A stretch of DNA of 43,484 bases from JAAFIP01 sp031367325 (GTDB lineage: Bacteria > Pseudomonadota > Gammaproteobacteria > Burkholderiales > Burkholderiaceae_C). The notes under the pieces were generated by a model that saw only the letters and a list, made by a program, of their open reading frames with translations, had not been told where the DNA came from and ran no database searches. The position numbers were made by a program, and so were the translations under genes. Below, piece after piece: positions 26,361 through 33,837 of the stretch; positions within the stretch are counted from its first letter, which is position 1, and every line of letters begins with the position of its first letter. Where the stretch lies: contig JANLPQ010000086.1 of NCBI GenBank assembly GCA_031367325.1, positions 1-43,484 on the forward strand. Reading direction: 5' to 3'.

Positions 26361-26855
26361 ATGTCACATTTTCAGCCAGATTCCCAGTCAGATTTAAAGA
26401 TGGATGCCAGCCCTGTGCCCACTGTCACGCCCCACGCTTTTTTAACCCTGCATTACCGCCTAAGCGGCCCTGCGGGCGACATTATCAATACGTTTGCAGG
26501 CAAACCCGCCACGCTGTCGCTGGGCGCGGGTGAATTGTCGCCCGCTGTAGAGCAGTGCTTAATGGGACTGGAAGAAGGCGCGCGCGCCACGTTTAACCTG
26601 CCCGCAGGCGAGGCCTTTGGCCCGCGCAATGGCGACATGGTGCAGTGGGTGGCGGCCAAACTGCTGGCCGAGCTGGGCGACCCGCACGAAAAATACGCAG
26701 CGGGCGATGTGGTGCAATTCCCCACGCCCGATGGCATGGGTCAGTATGCCGGCGCGGTGCAGCAGGTGGAAGACAGCCGTGTGCTGTTTGACTTTAACCA
26801 CCCGCTGGCAGGCCAGCCTGTTACGTTTGAAGTGCATGTGATTGGAGTTTTATAA
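26361..26855 (+). CDS. fkpB: FKBP-type peptidyl-prolyl isomerase (SlpA/FkpB-like)
   Basis: The 164-residue protein is an FKBP-type prolyl isomerase with an inserted flap domain (SlyD/SlpA group). Motifs are FLTLHYRLSGPAGDIINTFAGKPATLSLGAGELSPAVEQCLMGLEEG and the flap GEAFGPRN. It lacks the His-rich tail of SlyD. The stop is directly followed by the ispH ATG, the classical fkpB-ispH pairing. An in-frame ATG at 26400 could be the true start, as family members begin near there; no clear ribosome site distinguishes them. A TACAAT at 26331-26336 may be the -10 element, giving a leader of about 18 bases. Confidence 0.92.
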   Translation: MSHFQPDSQSDLKMDASPVPTVTPHAFLTLHYRLSGPAGDIINTFAGKPATLSLGAGELSPAVEQCLMGLEEGARATFNLPAGEAFGPRNGDMVQWVAAKLLAELGDPHEKYAAGDVVQFPTPDGMGQYAGAVQQVEDSRVLFDFNHPLAGQPVTFEVHVIGVL

Positions 26856-27875
26856 ATGGTACAAGACACATTGAAAGCTGCCCACAGCGACGCTAGCGCG
26901 GGTGTAGAAATTATCTTGGCCGAACCGCGCGGCTTTTGCGCAGGGGTAGACCGGGCGATAGAGATCGTCGAGCGCGCGCTGCAAAAATTTGGCCGTCCCA
27001 TCTATGTGCGCCACGAGATCGTGCATAACACGTATGTGGTGAACGATTTGAAATCTAAAGGCGCAATTTTTATTGAGGATTTAAACGACGTGCCCCCAGG
27101 TGCTACGCTGGTGTTTAGCGCGCACGGAGTGCCTAAGTCTGTAGAGCATGAGGCCGAACGCCGGGGTTTTCAAATTTTTGACGCTACCTGCCCGTTGGTG
27201 ACCAAGGTACACGTCGAGGTAGCCAAGCTGCACAAAGAAGGCTACGAATTCATCATGATTGGCCACAAAGGCCACCCCGAGGTAGAAGGCACCATGGGCC
27301 AGCTGACCGATGGCATTCATTTGGTCGAAGATTTGGCAGGCGTGGCTACGGTGCAGCCTTTGCAATCGGCCAAGCTAGCCGTGGTGACACAAACCACGCT
27401 GAGCGTGGATGATACGGCTGAGATCCACGCCGCAATTCGTGCGCGTTTCCCGGCCATTAAAGAGCCTAAACAGCAAGACATTTGCTACGCCACACAAAAC
27501 CGCCAAGACGCCGTAAAGGTGCTGTCGGGGCAGGCCGAGCTGGTGATTGTGGTGGGCAGCCCCACCAGTTCTAACAGCAACCGACTGGCCGAACTGGCCC
27601 GCAAGATAGGCGTGACCAGCTACATGATTGACAGCGCTGCCGAGCTGCAGCCGCAGTGGTTTGAAGGCGTCACACGCGTGGGCCTGACCGCAGGTGCGTC
27701 GGCTCCCGAGGTGCTGGTCAAAGAAGTGATTGACCGCATCAAGTCGCTGGGCGCAGTGTCGATCCGCAAGATGGACGGCATCGAAGAAACCATCAAGTTC
27801 CCGCTGCCCAAAGGCCTTAAGCTGGCGGCCAGCGAACATATTGCAGATTCTATATTGCACGCATCGGGTAAGTGA
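26856..27875 (+). CDS. ispH: 4-hydroxy-3-methylbut-2-enyl diphosphate reductase
   Basis: IspH performs the last step of the MEP isoprenoid pathway, reducing HMBPP to IPP and DMAPP with an oxygen-sensitive [4Fe-4S] cluster. The three cluster cysteines are present: Cys28 in EPRGFCAGV, then FDATCPLV and QQDICYATQNRQ. Other conserved motifs are HNTYVVNDL, VFSAHGVP, IGHKGHPEVEG and TSSNSNRL. Length (339 residues) is slightly above E. coli because of a 16-residue N-terminal extension. It begins the base after the fkpB stop and ends four bases before the dehydratase start, so the three form one operon. Confidence 0.97.
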   Translation: MVQDTLKAAHSDASAGVEIILAEPRGFCAGVDRAIEIVERALQKFGRPIYVRHEIVHNTYVVNDLKSKGAIFIEDLNDVPPGATLVFSAHGVPKSVEHEAERRGFQIFDATCPLVTKVHVEVAKLHKEGYEFIMIGHKGHPEVEGTMGQLTDGIHLVEDLAGVATVQPLQSAKLAVVTQTTLSVDDTAEIHAAIRARFPAIKEPKQQDICYATQNRQDAVKVLSGQAELVIVVGSPTSSNSNRLAELARKIGVTSYMIDSAAELQPQWFEGVTRVGLTAGASAPEVLVKEVIDRIKSLGAVSIRKMDGIEETIKFPLPKGLKLAASEHIADSILHASGK

Positions 27876-27879
27876 AGTG

Positions 27880-28839
27880 ATGGATTCCGCAGGTTCCGAT
27901 ATTCGCTCTGAAATTAATAGCTGCTTGAGCAGGATTAACAAGGGTTACAGACACTTTATTCATCAAACACCGCTGTGGGTACTGCCCGGCAAAGCGCTGG
28001 GTATTGACTGCGGCGAGGTATGGTTAAAACTAGAGCATTTGCAAACGGGTGGCAGTTTTAAAGCGCGCGGTGCGTTGTACCGTTTGTTGCGCAACACGGT
28101 GCCTGCCAGCGGTGTAGTGATAGCCTCGGGCGGCAACGCAGGAATTGCCTCAGCCGCCGCTGCGCAAATTATGGGCGTGCCGTGTGAGGTGTTTTTGCCC
28201 GAAGTGTCTAGCCAAGCTAAGCGCGATAGGCTGCGCGCAATGGGCGCAAAGGTGACTGTGACGGGCGCAGCCTACGCCGATGCCTACGCCGCCTGTGTAG
28301 CACGCCAGCAAGTGACGGGTGCACTGCAAAACCACGCCTACGACCAGCTAGAAGTGGTAGCCGGTGCGGGCACGGTGGCTGCAGAAATTAAAGCGCAGCA
28401 GGGCGCGCTGCCCGATACGATGCTGGTGAGTGTAGGGGGCGGTGGTTTGATTGCGGGCATTGCCGCGCATTGCTATGGTCGTGCACGCGTGGTGGCGCTA
28501 GAGCCGCGTTTGGCGCCCACGTTCTTTGAGGCGCGCAAGGCGGGGCAGCCGGTGGACGTAGCCGTTAGCGGCATAGCGGCAGATTCGTTGGGTGCCAAAC
28601 GTATTGGCGATATTTGCTGGCAAGTGCAATCGTCTGCCATTGACGACGCTTTGTTGGTGGAAGACGAGGCCATTCGCGCTGCGCAGCTGTGGCTGTGGCA
28701 TAACCTCAAACTGGCGGTGGAGCCGGCTGCAGCTTTGGGTTTAGCGGCATTGCGAACGGGTGTGTATAAGCCAGCAGCTGATGAGACGGTGTGTTTGGTG
28801 TTGTGCGGGGCTAATATGGATCCTGGTAGTTTGAATTGA
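27880..28839 (+). CDS. threonine/serine dehydratase family PLP enzyme
   Basis: The 319-residue protein is a fold type II PLP enzyme. The Schiff-base Lys61 lies in GGSFKARGA, the phosphate loop is SGGNAGIA, and the glycine-rich cofactor loop is VSVGGGGLIAG. It most resembles catabolic threonine/serine dehydratases lacking the regulatory ACT domain, but serine racemase and hydroxyaspartate dehydratase are related and cannot be separated here. The ATG at 27880 is preceded by GTGAAG and follows ispH by four bases. Residues 11-20 (EINSCLSRIN) are encoded by a copy of the dispersed 45-bp repeat, so the first helix appears to have been rewritten by repeat sequence. A longer frame upstream overlaps ispH and is rejected. 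Confidence 0.88.
   Translation: MDSAGSDIRSEINSCLSRINKGYRHFIHQTPLWVLPGKALGIDCGEVWLKLEHLQTGGSFKARGALYRLLRNTVPASGVVIASGGNAGIASAAAAQIMGVPCEVFLPEVSSQAKRDRLRAMGAKVTVTGAAYADAYAACVARQQVTGALQNHAYDQLEVVAGAGTVAAEIKAQQGALPDTMLVSVGGGGLIAGIAAHCYGRARVVALEPRLAPTFFEARKAGQPVDVAVSGIAADSLGAKRIGDICWQVQSSAIDDALLVEDEAIRAAQLWLWHNLKLAVEPAAALGLAALRTGVYKPAADETVCLVLCGANMDPGSLN
27909..27946 (+). repeat. copy of the dispersed 45-bp repeat at the 5' end of the dehydratase gene
   Basis: The core AATAGCTGCTTGAGCAGG is perfect, with the flanks GAAATT and ATTAACAAGGGTTA. It begins about ten codons into the dehydratase gene and is translated as NSCLSRIN. Confidence 0.8.
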
Positions 28840-29154
28840 GTTTTTCTTTGGTTTAGTGGCTTGTTTAGCTTAGCTCGTGTTTCGGTTTGAATGGGTTGCT
28901 GGGTTGCTGTGTTAGCGCGCGCCGGTGCGTTGGTGCTTTAGGCCAACGGTATCTCCGGCTAAGCTGGACTCGAGCCGGGCATCTCTTTCGCGAAAAATAC
29001 TCCGAAAACACGCGCGAAATTAGGTTGCACTGGGTTAACTTTTGTACCGCGCGCCTTTCTGCGTATTTTTCATCGAGACGAACCCGACTCGTCACATTGT
29101 TCTTTGCTTGGGTTGGGACAGCCCGTGTTTCGGTTAGGTTTTTGGATTGGTAAG

Positions 29155-29198
29155 TACTATCAATTGCATAGCTGGTTGAGCAGGTTCTACGGCCTAGA
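29155..29198 (+). repeat. diverged copy of the dispersed 45-bp repeat
   Basis: The stretch reads ATAGCTGGTTGAGCAGG with one change from the core, flanked by TACTATCAATTG and TTCTACGGCCTAG. It is weaker than the other intergenic copies. Confidence 0.6.
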
Positions 29199-29329
29199 AC
29201 GGCTAAAATACTGTGAAAATCTGCGTGATTTCGAGTATTCTTGGCGTTGTAATGGCGAAACCAAAACCAACGCAGTTCGCTTTGCCGAAAAGTTAATCCG
29301 CGCCCTAGACCAAAGAAAATCGCGGCAAT

Positions 29330-29358
29330 TTGAACCCAGCCCTTGGGGAAACTACAAT
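29330..29358 (+). promoter_or_regulatory. serS promoter implying a leaderless or near-leaderless message
   Basis: A -35-like TTGAAC (29330-29335) and a -10-like TACAAT (29353-29358) are exactly 17 bases apart. Transcription should begin at about 29364-29366, and the serS ATG is at 29366. No Shine-Dalgarno precedes this ATG at a useful distance. Confidence 0.6.
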
Positions 29359-29365
29359 CACAGCT

Positions 29366-30667
29366 ATGTTAGACACCACACTCCTTCGCAAAGACCTCCC
29401 CGCTGTGATTGCTGCGCTGCAAAAGCGCAAAAATCCACAGCCTTTTTTAGATGTTGACAAGTTCACATCCCTAGACGCTGAGCGCAAAACTATCCAGGTG
29501 CGTACCGAAGAACTGCAAGCCAAGCGCAACAGCTTGTCTAAATCCATTGGCATGCTCAAAGCCAAAGGCGAGAGCACTGATGCGGTGATGGCCGAGGTAG
29601 CAACGTACAAAACAGAGCTAGAGGCCGGCGAAATTCGTACTGCCGCCATCGTGGCTGAGCTAAACGCCATGATGATGACCTTGCCCAACTTGCCGCACGA
29701 CAGTGTGGCTGTGGGTAGTGACGAGTCGGGCAATGTGCAGGTGCGCACGTGGGGCACTATCCGCAAGTTTGATTTTGAGGTGAAAGACCATGTAGACGTT
29801 GGTACGCCGTTGGGTTTGGACGCGGATACGGGTGCCAAGCTAGCAGGTGCGCGCTTTACGCTGATGCGTGGTCAGATTGCCCGCTTGCACCGTGCGCTGG
29901 CGCAGTTTATGTTGGATGTGCAAACTACCGAGCATGGCTACACCGAGTGCTATACGCCGTATATAGTGAACGCTGATACGCTGCGCGGGACAGGGCAATT
30001 GCCTAAGTTTGAAGAAGATTTATTCGCCGTGAAAAAAGGCGGGCAAGATGGTGATAGTGAGGCGCTGTACCTCATTCCTACCAGTGAAGTTACTTTGACC
30101 AACACCGTGGCCAACACCTTGCTAGCCGAGTCCGACTTGCCCATCAAGCTAACCGCCCACAGCCCGTGCTTTCGCTCTGAGGCAGGCAGCTACGGGCGCG
30201 ACACGCGCGGCATGATTCGCCAGCACCAGTTTGACAAAGTAGAGATGGTGCAAATTGTCCACCCCGATACCAGCTACGAAGCGCTAGAGCAAATGACTGG
30301 CCACGCCGAAGCTATTTTGCAAAAGCTGAACTTGCCTTTCCGCGTGATGGCCCTGTGCACTGGCGACATGGGGTTTGGGGCGACTAAAACCTACGACCTT
30401 GAAGTGTGGTTGCCTGCTCAAAACGCTTACCGCGAGATCAGCTCGGTGAGCAATTGCGAAAGCTTCCAAGCCCGCCGCATGCAAGCCCGATTTAAAAATG
30501 CCCAAGGCAAAAACGAGCTGGTGCACACTCTGAATGGCTCTGGTCTAGCTGTAGGCCGCACGCTGGTGGCTGTACTGGAAAATTACCAAAACGCAAACGG
30601 CAGTGTGACCGTGCCAGAGGCTTTGCACCCCTATATTGGCGGGTTAAAGCAGATCGGGCCGCTTTAA
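29366..30667 (+). CDS. serS: seryl-tRNA synthetase
   Basis: The 433-residue class II synthetase charges tRNA-Ser with serine. The N-terminal long coiled-coil arm that grips the tRNA runs from about residue 30 to 100 (DAERKTIQVRTEELQAKRNSL and on). Motif 2 is SPCFRSEAGSYGRDTRGMIRQHQFDKVEM, and motif 3 lies in LNGSGLAVGRTLVAVLENYQ. The start ATG at 29366 gives the standard MLDTTLLRKD beginning; the 12-codon longer frame from a TTG overlaps the predicted -35 box and is rejected. The tRNA-Ser gene lies 57 bases downstream in the same direction. Confidence 0.97.
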   Translation: MLDTTLLRKDLPAVIAALQKRKNPQPFLDVDKFTSLDAERKTIQVRTEELQAKRNSLSKSIGMLKAKGESTDAVMAEVATYKTELEAGEIRTAAIVAELNAMMMTLPNLPHDSVAVGSDESGNVQVRTWGTIRKFDFEVKDHVDVGTPLGLDADTGAKLAGARFTLMRGQIARLHRALAQFMLDVQTTEHGYTECYTPYIVNADTLRGTGQLPKFEEDLFAVKKGGQDGDSEALYLIPTSEVTLTNTVANTLLAESDLPIKLTAHSPCFRSEAGSYGRDTRGMIRQHQFDKVEMVQIVHPDTSYEALEQMTGHAEAILQKLNLPFRVMALCTGDMGFGATKTYDLEVWLPAQNAYREISSVSNCESFQARRMQARFKNAQGKNELVHTLNGSGLAVGRTLVAVLENYQNANGSVTVPEALHPYIGGLKQIGPL

Positions 30668-30724
30668 GCCAACTCAGGGCTCTCAACTGCTAAAATACAC
30701 GTTTCGACAAATCGAAGCAAATCC

Positions 30725-30814
30725 GGAGGGGTGGCAGAGTGGTCGAATGTACCTGACTCGAAATCAGGCGTAGGGGTGACCCTACCGAGGGTTCGAATCC
30801 CTCCTCCTCCGCCA
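30725..30814 (+). tRNA. tRNA-Ser (anticodon CGA)
   Basis: The 90-base gene folds as a type II tRNA with a long variable arm. The acceptor stem GGAGGGG pairs with CTCCTCC, the discriminator is G and CCA is encoded. The anticodon stem CCTGA/TCAGG closes the loop CTCGAAA with CGA at 30759-30761, reading UCG codons. The T arm contains GGTTCGAATCC. It sits downstream of serS, whose product would charge it. Confidence 0.97.
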
Positions 30815-30817
30815 AAT

Positions 30818-30855
30818 AAAAAGTCTTTGCTGCTGTACGTAGCAAAGACTTTTTT
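30818..30855 (+). terminator. intrinsic terminator after tRNA-Ser
   Basis: The stem AAAAAGTCTTTGCT (30818-30831) pairs with AGCAAAGACTTTTT (30841-30854) around a nine-base loop, with a run of six T. The A/T symmetry means it can also terminate the opposite strand, but the stress-protein operon already ends before it. Confidence 0.85.
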
Positions 30856-30883
30856 CATGGAGTAAAGGCAACATGCTGGTGGG

Positions 30884-31306
30884 TCACTTCACTAACAATA
30901 TTGGGACATCACAGTTAGACACTACACGCTGCGCTACAGACCCTAGCAGCATGCGGCCTAGCACATCGTGGCCGTGCGTGCCCATCACAATCAGATGCGC
31001 TTTATCGCGTTTCGCAGCTTTGATAATTTCGTCTGGCGCGGTGCCTACCACCCAGTCGGCTTGAAAAATAATCGGGTGGCGCTGCAAAAATTTGCGGATC
31101 GGAGCCAGCACTTTTTCTGCTTCATCTAAATGGTAATTAGCCACCATATCACGGCCCGCCACGGTTCTAACCCGGGCCGGTAGAGCTGGTTGTACGTGCA
31201 GCACATGCAGCTCGCCACCGTCACCCAGCAGGCCATCATGGGTGACCAAAAAAGCCAATGCTTTTTTAGTGTATTTGCTACCGTCTGCAGCCAATAATAT
31301 TTTCAT
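30884..31306 (-). CDS. universal stress protein (UspA family), downstream copy
   Basis: The 140-residue protein has the Usp alpha/beta fold: the first strand MKILLAADGSKYTKKAL and the ATP-binding signature GTHGHDVLGRMLLGSVAQRVV near the C-terminus (G-2X-G-9X-G-S). It is therefore likely an ATP-binding Usp. It lies five bases downstream of a second Usp gene in the same direction; the two share an FNR-type box upstream, so they probably respond to low oxygen. Confidence 0.93.
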   Translation of the reverse strand: MKILLAADGSKYTKKALAFLVTHDGLLGDGGELHVLHVQPALPARVRTVAGRDMVANYHLDEAEKVLAPIRKFLQRHPIIFQADWVVGTAPDEIIKAAKRDKAHLIVMGTHGHDVLGRMLLGSVAQRVVSNCDVPILLVK

Positions 31307-31311
31307 AATGT

Positions 31312-31758
31312 TTATCTCAAAACTAACACGGGAATATGAGAGTGTGTAAGTACGTCTAGTGTTTCACTGCCTAGCAATAGTCGCTGAAAACCTTTGCGAC
31401 CGTGTGATGCCATCACTATCACATCGCATTTGTGCTTTTTAGCTGCTGCAATAATGCCCTCAGCTATGGGGTCGTGGCCGATGACGGTGGTAACTTGGAG
31501 GTCATGGCTGTGGGCCTGCTCTTGCAACGCATCTAGTATGGCCTGTGCTTGCTCATGCGACGCTTTGTCAATGCGATCTATTTCCTTAGGTGTCAGCACT
31601 ACCGCACCTTCGTAGTAGGCTTGTGGATAGCGTGCTACTGCCGTGTAGGCCACTACATCTGCGCCTAGCCCAGCAGCCAGTGCAATGCCCGAAGACACCG
31701 CTTTTTTCGACAATGTGCCGCCATCGGTTGCAATCAAAATACGCTTGAACATAGTCAA
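31312..31758 (-). CDS. universal stress protein (UspA family), first gene of pair
   Basis: The 148-residue Usp begins MTMFKRILIATDGGTLSKKAV and has the nucleotide-binding signature ASHGRKGFQRLLLGSETLDVL. AAGGAG lies eight bases before the ATG, a strong ribosome site. An FNR-type box is centred 56.5 bases upstream of the ATG. The predicted start site is 31773, with TAGTCT at 31780-31785 as the -10 hexamer, giving a short leader of 15 bases. The two Usp proteins are only distantly alike and may form a heterodimer, which is a guess. Confidence 0.93.
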   Translation of the reverse strand: MTMFKRILIATDGGTLSKKAVSSGIALAAGLGADVVAYTAVARYPQAYYEGAVVLTPKEIDRIDKASHEQAQAILDALQEQAHSHDLQVTTVIGHDPIAEGIIAAAKKHKCDVIVMASHGRKGFQRLLLGSETLDVLTHSHIPVLVLR

Positions 31759-31807
31759 ACTCCTTGCATAGAAAATTTGAGACTACATCTGCAGCGAATG
31801 CCGCATG

Positions 31808-31821
31808 TTGATTTATGTCAA
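31808..31821 (-). promoter_or_regulatory. FNR/Anr-type box upstream of the stress-protein pair
   Basis: TTGAT-TTAT-GTCAA, one mismatch from the symmetric FNR consensus TTGAT-N4-ATCAA. The centre lies 41.5 bases from the predicted start site at 31773, and a -10-like TAGTCT occupies -12 to -7. This is the geometry of a class II FNR-activated promoter. Confidence 0.75.
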
Positions 31822-31864
31822 CAAATACGCAGTGAGTTTTTGCTGGCTACTCTCGCTTGATCGC

Positions 31865-32314
31865 TCATGCGGTCGTGCGCGGTATATGGGTTTTGGCCCA
31901 GCGCACAATATCGGCAGCACCCATGGCACCGGCTTGGCGTGCCACTACGCGGCCACCAGCAAACAATGCTAGCGTAGGAATGCTGCGAATAGCAAAGCGT
32001 GTACCCAGTTCGGGCGTGGCTTCGGTGTTAACTTTGGCTAGGCGCACGGCAGGCTCTAGTTGCACGGCGGCCTGCTCAAAGGCGGCTGCCATCGACAGAC
32101 AAGGGCCACACCACGGTGCCCAGAAGTCTACTAATAATGGGATGTGGCTGCGGTTGATGTGTTTGTCAAATGCCTCAGCGTCCAGCGAAACGGAATGTGC
32201 GCTAAACAGAGCTTGCTTGCACTGACCACAGGTGGGCGAGCTGCCCAACTGGTCAGCTCGCAAGCGGTTGGTAGTGTGACAGTGCGGGCAGACAATATGA
32301 AGGGTTTCGCTCAT
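31865..32314 (-). CDS. trxC: thioredoxin 2 (zinc-binding TrxC)
   Basis: The 149-residue protein has the N-terminal zinc motif of thioredoxin 2 (Cys9-Cys12 in CPHC and Cys29-Cys32 in CGQC) and the thioredoxin active site WCGPC at residues 68-72, with the cis-Pro in RSIPTLALF. It reduces protein disulphides. The ATG at 32314 is chosen; a GTG three codons upstream extends the frame without a ribosome site. The gene diverges from cbpA, and an FNR box lies midway. With the box at -41.5, transcription of trxC would begin at 32317, three bases before the ATG, with CATACT (32324-32329) as the -10 hexamer. Confidence 0.95.
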   Translation of the reverse strand: MSETLHIVCPHCHTTNRLRADQLGSSPTCGQCKQALFSAHSVSLDAEAFDKHINRSHIPLLVDFWAPWCGPCLSMAAAFEQAAVQLEPAVRLAKVNTEATPELGTRFAIRSIPTLALFAGGRVVARQAGAMGAADIVRWAKTHIPRTTA

Positions 32315-32351
32315 GGTGCCCACAGTATGTCAGTACTTAATCGCACCAGTG

Positions 32352-32365
32352 TTGATATCGATCAA
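32352..32365. promoter_or_regulatory. perfect FNR box shared by trxC and cbpA
   Basis: TTGAT-ATCG-ATCAA is a perfect match to the FNR consensus, centred at 32358.5 between two divergent genes. Rightwards, -41.5 geometry gives a start at 32400, the first base of the cbpA GTG, with CACTAT at -12 to -7. Leftwards it gives 32317, three bases before the trxC ATG, with CATACT as -10. Both hexamers keep the A at -11 and T at -7. Confidence 0.85.
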
Positions 32366-32399
32366 AAATCAGCTTGCGCATTGAGCGCACTATCAGCAC

Positions 32400-33371
32400 G
32401 TGAAGTACAACGATTATTACAAAATCATGGGGCTAGAGCGCACCGCTACCCAAGATGAGATTAAGCGCGCCCACCGCGTATTGGCGCGCAAGTACCACCC
32501 CGATGTCAGCAAAGAGGCCAACGCCGAGGCACGCTTTAAGGAAGTAGGCGAAGCCTATGAAGTGCTCAAAAACCCCGAAAAACGTGCCGCTTATGACGAG
32601 CTAGGTGCCAACTGGAAAGAAGGCCAAGACTTCAGGCCGCCGCCCGACTGGAACGCTGGCTTTGAAACGGAAGGTAAAGGTTTTAGCCAGCGTGAATCGG
32701 CTGAATACAGTGACTTTTTTGAATCACTATTTCGCCGGGGTTTTAATGATGGCCATCCTGGACAAGCCAGTCACGAACGCCAGCAGGGATATAACGCCAA
32801 CGGCCAAGACAGTCATGCCAAAATTCAAATCGATTTAGAAGAGGCCTACCATGGCGGCGAGCGTCGCGTTAGCCTAGGTGTGCCCGAGATGGATGCACAG
32901 GGGCGTGTCGCAGTCAAAAACCACGAAATTGAATTCAAAATCCCAAAAGGTGTGCGCGCTGGCCAGCACATACGCTTGGCCGGGCAGGGCAGCCCCGGCA
33001 CGGGTGATGGGAAACCAGGTGACCTGTACCTAGAAGTCAGCTTTAAACCCCATGCCCACTACCGCATAGACAAACACGACGTGTATTTAGACCTGCCTAT
33101 AGCTCCGTGGGAGGCCGCACTGGGTGTCGAGATACAAGTGCCCACACCCAGCGGGGCGGTAGAGCTGAAAATACCTGTTGGCTCGATAGAGGGTCGCAAG
33201 CTGCGCCTAAAGGGCAAAGGTATACCGGCCAGCACGCCAGGCGATTTTTACTTTGTATTGAAAATCATCGCGCCACCCGCTAATGGCGAAGCGGCCCAAG
33301 CCTTCTACCGTAGCATGGCAGAGCAGTTCAAAACCTTCGCCCCGCGTGCCGATTTAGGAGCCATAGTATGA
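32400..33371 (+). CDS. cbpA: DnaJ-family co-chaperone CbpA
   Basis: The 323-residue protein has a J domain at residues 1-65 with HPD at 33-35 (KYHPDVSKEA), a Gly/Phe-containing linker, and DnaJ C-terminal substrate domains I and II (KIQIDLEEAYHGGERRVSL ... DFYFVLKI) without the zinc finger. CbpA stimulates DnaK and binds curved DNA. The start is a GTG at 32400: an in-frame stop lies six codons upstream and the next ATG falls inside the J domain. No Shine-Dalgarno is present, which fits a leaderless message. The stop overlaps the cbpM start as ATGA. Confidence 0.94.
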   Translation: MKYNDYYKIMGLERTATQDEIKRAHRVLARKYHPDVSKEANAEARFKEVGEAYEVLKNPEKRAAYDELGANWKEGQDFRPPPDWNAGFETEGKGFSQRESAEYSDFFESLFRRGFNDGHPGQASHERQQGYNANGQDSHAKIQIDLEEAYHGGERRVSLGVPEMDAQGRVAVKNHEIEFKIPKGVRAGQHIRLAGQGSPGTGDGKPGDLYLEVSFKPHAHYRIDKHDVYLDLPIAPWEAALGVEIQVPTPSGAVELKIPVGSIEGRKLRLKGKGIPASTPGDFYFVLKIIAPPANGEAAQAFYRSMAEQFKTFAPRADLGAIV

Positions 33372-33679
33372 GCACCTTCACATTTCAGTCCAGTGACATG
33401 ACGGTTGACGAACTGTGCCGCATTTGTGCAGTTCATACAGATTACGTTGTGCAACTAGTCCAAGAAGGCGTCATAGCGCCTACTACTGGCACTGCTCTTA
33501 GCAATTGGCGGTTCACCAATATTCATGTGCACCACGCCAATATAGCCACACGTCTGCAACGCGATTTGGGGGTTAATCTTGCAGGCGCAGCACTGGCTTT
33601 GCAACTGCTGGATGAACTGCAGACCCTGCGCGCGCAGATGACTGCAGGAGGTGCAAATGGGGTGATAGACGCACGATGA
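33368..33679 (+). CDS. cbpM: CbpA modulator CbpM
   Basis: The 103-residue protein is the modulator that binds the J domain of CbpA and inhibits it. The MerR-like pattern ELCRICAVHTDYVVQLVQEGVIAP is followed by NWRF and a helical C-terminal half (RLQRDLGVNLAGAALALQLLDELQTLRAQM). The ATG overlaps the last bases of cbpA, so the two proteins are likely made in proportion. It would be under the same FNR-type control. Confidence 0.93.
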   Translation: MSTFTFQSSDMTVDELCRICAVHTDYVVQLVQEGVIAPTTGTALSNWRFTNIHVHHANIATRLQRDLGVNLAGAALALQLLDELQTLRAQMTAGGANGVIDAR

Positions 33680-33704
33680 TGAATGCGTATTGTTAAATCT
33701 TTAT

Positions 33705-33748
33705 ACTATGAAAATAATAGCTGCTTGAACAGGTTTTACTTGGGTTAG
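33705..33748 (+). repeat. copy of the dispersed 45-bp repeat
   Basis: The core is AATAGCTGCTTGAACAGG followed by TTTTACTTGGGTTAG. It lies intergenically between cbpM and the convergent oleate hydratase gene. Confidence 0.85.
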
Positions 33749-33837
33749 AGGTTTGAAATGCAATAAATTTAATATGGAAAACATTTTTTCGGTATATCTA
33801 TCTTGGTTTCAGGCATCGTTGGCACAGCAACTTCCAA

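Larger units (their letters stand above)
28840..29365. other. gene-poor stretch upstream of serS
   Basis: Reading frames of up to about 88 codons exist on both strands but none has a ribosome site, recognised motif or convincing composition. The 12-base sequence CGTGTTTCGGTT occurs twice, near 28878 and 29126, framing a roughly 250-bp interval. A degenerate 45-bp repeat copy lies at 29155-29198 and the serS promoter at the right end. It may be a decayed mobile sequence. Confidence 0.5.

Noticed and set aside
27730..27879. N-terminal extension of the dehydratase gene overlapping ispH
   Set aside because: It is the out-of-frame reading of the ispH 3' end; the ATG at 27880 follows ispH closely.
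28865..29153. Two overlapping small genes on opposite strands
   Set aside because: No ribosome site, no recognised family and composition like random translation of intergenic DNA.
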